Shown in pieces: positions 57,389 to 64,000 of a DNA stretch of 64,000 nucleotides. Position 1 is the stretch's first letter, and each line of letters begins with the position of its first letter. This DNA is from Dictyophora rubrovolvata. Lineage: Eukaryota; Basidiomycota; Agaricomycetes; Phallales; Phallaceae. The notes below the pieces were generated by a model that was not told the origin of the DNA, did no database searches, and saw only the letters and a list, made by a program, of their open reading frames with translations. The stretch lies in the NCBI GenBank assembly GCA_029959195.1, contig CP114120.1, forward strand, positions 496,001 through 560,000. The letters are read 5' to 3'. Position numbers and translations under genes: made by a program.

Positions 57389-58825
57389 GAGATGTAGTTG
57401 AAGATTAGGAAAGGAGGAAAGGTTTCAGCCGTAAGCTGAAGTGCCAATTACTTTGGTGTCACGGACTTTTTAATAACAAAAAAGACCGCCACATTGAATT
57501 TGAGACGCGTGCGCGTGATAGGCTATAAGCATGGGAAATCTATGATATCTGGAAGTCATTGATAAGAACTTCTCACGAAAAGATATAAGATACGTCTGGA
57601 AGCAATTTAGAAGGAACAAAAATGACCTACTAGAGGCGTCTGGGAGCGCCAAAGCCCTTACATGCGTAGCTTTTAATAAGTTTTGCCCCAATTTATCTCT
57701 GAACATGGACAAGTTATTATAAGCAAGCATTTATAAGCGGATCACTATGGTTTTAGCGGTCCCTATTGATTCGTCTGTGTCTTCTTTTGTTGGAACTCGT
57801 TTATGCAGTGCCTGTCGCGGATTCGCTGGTGATTGAGATGCTCATTACTATTTCAGCCCCAGGGACGCACATTATCACACACTGAAATAACAGCCCGTTC
57901 TCTCAGTCTTCAGACCTGACCAAGTGTTAGAGAAAGACCTACCGGACTTGCCTAGCGGTACTTTACCTGTCGAGAATACCAAAGCGACACGGTACAGAGT
58001 GGTGCGGGACCAAAAGTGGTTGTACATCGTGTGCAGTATCCGATTACGCCAGAACACGCGTTCACGGATTACAAGTCACAAGCACAGAGCTTGTCGCCCC
58101 TTCTCAGTTCTGGTCGATATTGCGAAGCCACCGTCAGGAAGTCCGACTCCCTTCAATACATATGTGGTGTTTTCGAGATTAACACAAGGATTTCACGCGG
58201 ATTCTAAGGGACTTTGACCGAAAAGTATTTATGAAGGAACCAAATGAAGACTTGACAAATTTGACAAGACATTAGAAATGCAAAACATGGAAACCATGGA
58301 GCGATACAAACGAGGTATGAAATAACAACACACATTCGAAAAAACGAGTCGCGATGGTTAACACAAGTCAATAGTCCTTTGAGATGTGCCAAAACCAAAA
58401 CCCAGCGCGACCGAAGGTATTCAAAACAATAACTTGATCGAGGTCGTACGGAGAGCAGGAATGAAGGTCCAAGGATGAAAATATGGTCACGTGGTATGAA
58501 AATGTCAGTGATCCATACAAACAAATAATAATAAATAACAGATGGAGGCAAATTATACGATACCCTAGCATTTGCATGCAAGGGAATATCGACCACTATG
58601 ATGCTGTGTACATACTTATATGATGGCGAATAAATGACAATACTGTGACAGTCTGGTTACATAATGAGGGTGCAACCTGAATAAGGTCAAAGATGTTTCA
58701 AAAGTCGCCAAAACGAAGAGGCAATGTTAGTGTCATTTCTCATATATTTATTATTATGACTCGATACTCATATTGATCACTTGATCTCATGAGCACCATC
58801 TAAAAACGGAGATGAACCAGTCAAT
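57389..58825. other. Intergenic, no supported gene
   Basis: Two frames of about 100-130 codons (57924-58217 plus, 58596-58204 minus) have no motif and odd composition; treated as chance. Confidence 0.55.
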
Positions 58826-60282
58826 TTATTCTGATCTTCCCAACAACCATTTGATGGCCGACCTAAAATCTGCATCTTGTTTCCTGCTTAAGTAGAAAGT
58901 AGGCACGACAGCTTGGAAAGTATGGGGGACGCCAGAATAGCTTTCAACCGGTTCTGTGGCTCAGTCTATAGGTTTTAGGCCGAAACACATGACTTACGCG
59001 TCCAATCTGGTTTCTACACCAGCCTCTTTCAACACTTTTTCATACAAAAATCCATCGTCGCGGAGGGGGTCGGTTCCAGCGACTTGAATATAAGTTTGAG
59101 GGAGATCTTTGAATGAGGGTGCGAGAAGAGGACTCATGTCCGAACTGATCAATGCATTCTTCGGATTGTCGCCTAAGTAGGCATCTAGGCAGTAAAGCGT
59201 CAGGATAGCCGTCATTTCCAGTTTAGATTGACGTGCTTAAGAAAAGCTCTACTGATTCTTTTGAGAGTGGCCGGGAATCCTTGTTTTGTTCAAATGAAAG
59301 AAGCTCTGACTTCCATCTTTTGAGGCAAGTGAGTTATGGAAAGAGAAGTGGTTTCAAGTTGTCACTTAGACCGATACCCACTTATCGGGATATGCACCAG
59401 GCGAAACGAGAATAGGCATAATCAAAAACTGACCAGTAATCTTTCCACGAAGCGAGTCGTCTTTCAAAGATTTATTGGAGATGACCGCTGATAAATTTCC
59501 GCCAGCTGACATTCCTCCAACGAGGACACCTTTGGTAATGTCCAAAGCAAGATTATCGGCGTTAGCAAGGGCCTGTACTGAAAATTTTAGTAGACGACCA
59601 CTATTTTTCGACGTGTACAAAACATACCCATTTCAGTCCGGCGTAAGCATCATCTACGGCTGCAGGAAATGGATTTTCGGGAGCAAGACGATAGCTGACA
59701 GAAACACACGTGATTCGCATAGTAAATGCAAGATCTTTTAATAGGATGTCATTATCATTCAAACTCCCGAGACAAAAACCTGTCAAACTTCGTTACAAAA
59801 AAGCTTAGTGGCACAAAACGGAGTCTTCACCGCCTCCGAATGACCAATAAAGCAAGGGAAATTTATCCCCAATTTTTTCACCCAACTCTCGTTTTATTTT
59901 CGGGACATAAGTTCGACAAGGAACGGAAAATCCATTTTGCTTTATCTCCGTGTGCGTAACAATTACGGCGTCCGGGGGAAAGTCTGTAATAGCAATGTGG
60001 TTCAATTAGGCTAAGAATATTGAATGGCATATGATACATGCTTTCGGGCGTAATTTCAACCACTAGTTTACTATTCGTTTCCCAAAAAGAAGTAGACAGA
60101 CCCCTTAGTTCGACGATATCACCACAAAAGTGTGGTATGGAAGAGATTGTTGCAAGCCATTGGGGATCTAGTTCTGATAGACGAGCGTATTGAGCCATGA
60201 AGAGGATTGTTTCATTATCTAGACCGCAGTATTTATGCGGAGCATACGTTTGGGAGGATGTGATACCATGAGAGAAGTTCAT
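58826..60282 (-). CDS. Alpha/beta hydrolase fold-3 esterase (HSL-like)
   Basis: Seven exons (60282-60072, 59983-59831, 59779-59628, 59572-59382, 59316-59237, 59184-58998, 58940-58826) give 362 residues. The catalytic triad is present: serine in GGMSAGGN, aspartate in VAGTDPLRDDG and histidine in GVPHTF. Other family marks are VSYRLAPENPFPAAVDDAY and MSPLLAP. These enzymes hydrolyse short acyl esters. The oxyanion-hole motif, usually HGGG, reads SFGGGF at exon 2/3, so the first histidine is replaced. The junction of exons 5 and 6 needs a GC donor. The exon 1 donor (GTAAAC) was chosen because it alone keeps the frame, so the N-terminal region is the least certain. Confidence 0.83.
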
Positions 60283-60576
60283 GACGACGAGTCATTTGGA
60301 ATCTTCCAAAAGATTCCGAATAACTCATCCTGCTTTCCAGTTTGGTTTCCCGAAGTCCTTCTTAAGAGAGGTCTCAAGATAGACATTCACGGAAAGTCAT
60401 TTATAATCATTGTTGGCAATGACAGAGACAAGTTACAAGTTACGTCTTGTCACTAATGTCACGTGCGTGCGCTTGTTAACTCGAATGCCGATTTCCCGGG
60501 TCAAGCACCATGCGTACGGGCTTTCCACTGCATTGACTTAGAAAATGTGCCATTAATTCACACACGCTGTCTCCTC
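60283..60576. promoter_or_regulatory. Divergent promoter region of the esterase and RING genes
   Basis: The 294 bases between the start codons of two divergent genes must hold both promoters. No single element could be named. Confidence 0.4.
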
Positions 60577-61529
60577 ATGCCACTCATCATTGATCCATCT
60601 TCAGCTTGCGATATCTGCTTTGAGAAATATTCTTCACAAAGGCAATGCTACTCCATTCCTTGCGGTGAGCAGGGTCACCGCGCAATTTTGAATTTACTAT
60701 TCTAGGGTTTTTTTTTGACTGTCGATCATTAAATTCTTTCATCAGGACATATATTTTGTGGTCAATGTCTTAATCAAATCGATGGTCATGCATGTCCGCT
60801 TTGTCGGGCGAACATGCTCGCTCCCCGACAAATAGTTGCAAGTAAACTATGCGTCGATTTCGCGCCTACTACGTCTGCTTCGTCGTCGTCTTCTTGTGCC
60901 ATTTCCGTTCGCCAAAAGAAACAAATTGAAGATGTACTGGATAAACTTCTTGAAAGTTTGAACAAGAGAACCATTACCGTTCAAGCTGCTAATGGAATGG
61001 CTCAGAGAGCTCAGACTCTTCTGGAAGATCTGCCGAGTAATCCTGGTCAGGTAACCCTTTCTTTTTTATGTCTTGTAACTTATGAATCTTATTGTGGCAG
61101 TTTCGTTCAATGCGCGTTATTGAGATGCTTGCGATCCGATTATCCATCGCGTTGACCGATCTTTACGAGCAGGCCAGCCTGGACAGAGCCCAGAAAGCAA
61201 GCTATGAAACCAGAATCCAAGAATTAGAAAAGTCATTGCGAAATATGAACATAAAACGACAATCTATCACATCTAAGGGAGAATCATCTGCAAATCGAGC
61301 CCACCCGTCTCAAGGTTCTCGTTCTCGTACTCAAGCTTCCTCTTCGGTCCCATCACGTCCTCATAGAGAAAGGTCTGTAGAAGTCGCGATTTTTGAAACT
61401 TACGGCTGAAAATGCTGCTTTCCTAGTTCATCAAGACCTCTGGAGTCTGTTCAAAGAACTACGGGTAGCAAAAGGCAAACTTCGTCTTCTAGAATGCCGA
61501 CGACACACACGGTTCCGCGTCGGTTGTAG
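60577..61529 (+). CDS. RING finger protein with coiled coil
   Basis: Four exons (60577-60664, 60746-61050, 61101-61372, 61427-61529) give 255 residues. A C3HC4 RING (CDICFEKY, SIPCGHIFCGQCL, CPLC at about residues 11-50) is split by the first intron after the fourth zinc ligand. A helical region (KKQIEDVLDKLLESLN, QASLDRAQKASYETRIQELE) and a serine- and arginine-rich disordered tail follow. A ubiquitin ligase role is inferred from the RING. Leader (MPLIIDPSSACDIC), first intron position and tail type match the gene at 38340-39773, so the two are likely old paralogues. It diverges from the esterase gene. Confidence 0.85.
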
Positions 61530-61775
61530 GATTGATCAGGATATTGCACTTTGGTAGCTTGGAATATAGTTATGGGTTTTCACGATCTAATTGCACGGCT
61601 TTCAATGAATGTAAATTACCAAATAGTCAACAAGTACTTACTACTAAGTCAACCAGTCTGCCAGACGCTCCGAAGCTCAACGCTTATAGGGCACGGTGTT
61701 TGCCGAGTTTGAAAATACGTGACTACGGCCGGCCATAGCTAAAAACCGATCGCTTGAACTTCGTCACCTTCCTCT

Positions 61776-63272
61776 ATGTCGTTTGACCTAGGCAAAGCAG
61801 TAGGACATCAATATGAGGACCTTCCTGTATGTTTTTCGAGATTATTCTATTCAAATGTCCCGAAATTGAATCACAAGCATAGGTTTCTTGGAATAAACGT
61901 GATCTGTTGTTGTACGCTATAGGAATTGGAGCTACCAAAGATGATCTAAACTTTGTATACGGTATTTTGTCTATTTATCGTTATGACTCGCAGATCTAAA
62001 ATACCTGTAGAACTGGGTATGAGATTAAATTAATTGCGAACAACCCCTGCTAATGCGATACACTGGTCAGACAAGAACTTTGCTGCATTTCCCACGTATC
62101 CCGTAGTCCTTCCGTTCAAACGTCAGTCAAAAGCAATCGCAAGATGAACACGAAAATCTTATACTTGATGTAGTTGACAAACCAGATGTTGTCGATTTTC
62201 GCGAAATGTTTGGTAATCGAGGGAAACCAGTTGAGGGATTACCCATATTCAACCCAGACCGCGTGGTAACTATATAGCTGCACCATTCTACCCTTTCATG
62301 CAAATTCCGACACGGTCAAAAGGTCCATGGTTCTCAATACATTCAAGTTTTGAAGTCGTTACCTTTAACGGGTAGCGAAGGTTGGACACTTAAACGAAGA
62401 GTTGTGGGTGTTCATGAAAATAGTACGTCCATACATCTTACATGGGCAGCAGATTATTCAACAATAAAAAGAATCCGGTATTATCCTTGATCAAGAAAAC
62501 ACTATCATATCACCGTCAGGCGAAACGTACACGAGGATGTTTGTTAGTACCATAATCTAGTATGCTGTCTTAAACTAAACTAAAGACTCTTCTCAGACAT
62601 CGTCTTTCCACGTCGGCGCAAAGGCGCTCAATAAACCATTCAACAAAGTAATTGCCGGTCCTCCCTCAACCAAGCCCATTCCTGAAGATCGCAAACCCTC
62701 TTATGTCTTCACTCAAACCATTCCTGAAAATCAAGCTGCGGTATATAGGTTGAGCGGAGACTATAATGCTTTGCATATAGGTATAAAAGCACCTTCATAA
62801 CCTGCAAAACGTCATTTTTAACAATATATCTTTAAATGGTAGAACCTGCGATTGGAATCAAAGCCGGGTTTGGTGGTCCAATCTTACATGGTCTATGTAC
62901 CTTTGGCTTTGTTGCTCGTGGGATTGTCGCCGCTGTAGGTGGGAATGACGCCAATTCTCTCAAAGCGTATGGTTGTAGATTCACGAGTCCGGTTAAACTT
63001 GGTGGTGAGTATCAATTTTGATCTAAGTCTTCATGTCTTTGCCGCTCACATGAATATACTTTCTTAGATAAATTAGAAACGTCAGTTTGGGAGGTTGGAG
63101 AAGGACCCAATGGTACAACAGAGGTGGTCTTCGCTACAAAGAACCTTAATTCCGGGAAGGCGAGTAATTTTCTCCTTTCTTCAGAGTTTCTTGATAATAA
63201 ATTGTTATCATTTAGTTGTCGTTGGGGGCGGGTACAGCGTATATAAAGAAGACTCAGAAAAGCAAATTATGA
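61776..63272 (+). CDS. Peroxisomal enoyl-CoA hydratase 2 (MaoC/hotdog type)
   Basis: Eleven exons (61776-61826, 61883-61961, 62011-62016, 62071-62121, 62186-62265, 62323-62422, 62472-62542, 62597-62780, 62843-63004, 63068-63159, 63216-63272) give 310 residues. The hydratase 2 motif with catalytic aspartate and histidine is YRLSGDYNALHIEPA (from about residue 196), followed by GGPILHGLCTFGFVARGI. The N-terminal hotdog half has FAAFPTYPVVLPF and VVHGSQYIQVLKSLP. The C-terminus QKSKL is a perfect PTS1 signal, so it works in peroxisomes, hydrating trans-2-enoyl-CoA to (3R)-hydroxyacyl-CoA. It lacks the dehydrogenase part of Fox2. Exon 3 is a 6 nt microexon, and the last intron begins with GC. Confidence 0.92.
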
Positions 63273-63949
63273 TTTGTTGTTTTGTATAACCACGTTTTGA
63301 TTCAAGCAATTGACTTCTCATTCAAATTGACCATGTTATCGAGGTATGCAATAGTGTTCACATGTCTCATTTCCGCCAGATTGCGGATTATCAGTCGTTA
63401 GTCACTGCCAACATCGGCGGGTCAGTGGAGGACGATGCATGTGTTCCCTTCAGTGAATCTGACCCAGCCGCTTCTATCTCAACCACGTTACCTTGTTCCC
63501 TTATACACAGGGTGAATGTCCATCAGCCCGGGCCCGTGCCTTTCTGACGGACGGTGAGGAAACATCTCTCGTTCGTTGTATTATTCCCCCTCGTCGTAAG
63601 CAAATACTTTGGGCTCGGATGGTTCATTAATGTTCTCAGGTCTCATACCATGCACTATCAACCTACAGGGCTTCATTTAATATCAATGCCATGTTGCACC
63701 ACACTCAGCATTCGCACTAAGTTCAGCAGGAGACCACCCTCGTCCAAACAAAGACTTCGGCGATTTCGCTCCAGTTCTCAATTCTTTGGTCCCCCGTCCA
63801 AAAGTCTAAAAGGTAAATGTATAAACTTGTCTGCCATATATAAACCAGTGGAACGCTTCGTCTCACTCACCCTTCCCCCCACTTGCTTTTCCCCCTCGCC
63901 CTTCCCCCCTCACTCACCTTTCTCACCCCTCTCCAACAGACGCAGAAAA
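63273..63949. other. Intergenic, F-box promoter region
   Basis: The right end has a TATA-like CATATATAAAC (about 63836) and a long C/T-rich leader just before the next start codon, the same arrangement as in elements A and B. No other gene seen. Confidence 0.5.
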
Positions 63950-64000
63950 ATGGAATCACAATCAGCTGCAATCAATGATCTTCCATACGACATCTTTCGA
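63950..64000 (+). CDS. F-box protein, N-terminal 17 codons only
   Basis: The frame MESQSAAINDLPYDIFR runs off the window. INDLPYDIFR is the usual beginning of basidiomycete F-box domains, just like RIPYEIFREI in the gene at 8670-10403. A TATA-like box and pyrimidine leader lie 50-120 bases upstream. Confidence 0.7.
   Translation, partial: MESQSAAINDLPYDIFR

Noticed and set aside
58204-58596. 130-codon minus-strand frame with hydrophobic runs
   Set aside because: Composition unlike a designed membrane protein, no conserved motif, no promoter or splice partners.
1-64000. CRISPR arrays, operons and ribosome binding sites
   Set aside because: None seen; exon-intron structure throughout shows a eukaryotic nuclear genome.

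Overview
The window reads as a filamentous basidiomycete (mushroom-forming, Agaricomycete-like) nuclear genome. Genes are split by many 50-65 nt introns with GT..AG borders and CTNA-like branch sites. The gene set includes a glyoxal oxidase (AA5_1), fungal F-box proteins, a KDZ-type transposase and small secreted cysteine-rich proteins. The likely species is not identifiable from sequence alone. All gene models below were built by hand from reading frame, splice consensus and remembered family motifs; no search was run.

Layout. 1-2.8 kb: the right-hand end of a Ty1/copia element with its 3' LTR. 2.8-8.7 kb: repeat-rich ground holding a knottin-like secreted peptide gene, a four-helix membrane protein and an intron-containing tRNA-Lys(UUU). 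8.7-17.7 kb: an F-box gene, a secreted protein with a Kex2-like site, a decayed SEC31 fragment and an inverted-duplicated element (A). 17.7-21.1 kb: a CCCH zinc finger plus RBR ubiquitin ligase with tandemly repeated 5' exons. 21.1-25.1 kb: a putative solo LTR and two tandem copies of the knottin unit, one of them dead. 25.4-35.9 kb is a dense housekeeping block: glutamate carboxypeptidase II-like M28 peptidase, ribosomal protein eL24, GLE1, a small hydrophilic protein and glyoxal oxidase. 38.3-43.9 kb: a RING protein, ribosomal protein uS11 and ATG12. 44.5-49.9 kb is an accessory island: element B (paralogue of A, opposite orientation), a 2.07 kb KDZ-related transposon with 111 bp terminal inverted repeats and a 9 bp target duplication, and a dead F-box fragment. 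50.7-63.3 kb: an MFS transporter with 22 introns, a LanC-like protein, bleomycin hydrolase, an alpha/beta hydrolase, a second RING protein and a peroxisomal hydratase 2 ending in SKL. The first codons of another F-box gene close the window.

How the genes relate. There is no biosynthetic cluster. The conserved genes serve mRNA export (GLE1), translation (eL24, uS11, tRNA-Lys), autophagy (ATG12), peptide turnover (bleomycin hydrolase, M28 peptidase), peroxisomal beta-oxidation (hydratase 2) and extracellular peroxide supply (glyoxal oxidase). The unusual material lies between them: a three-copy ICK-type secreted peptide family, two related loci in which a TATA promoter precedes an antisense-sense inverted duplication, and a non-autonomous KDZ derivative that carries a second, convergent zinc-cluster gene. 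GC-AG introns are predicted in three genes.
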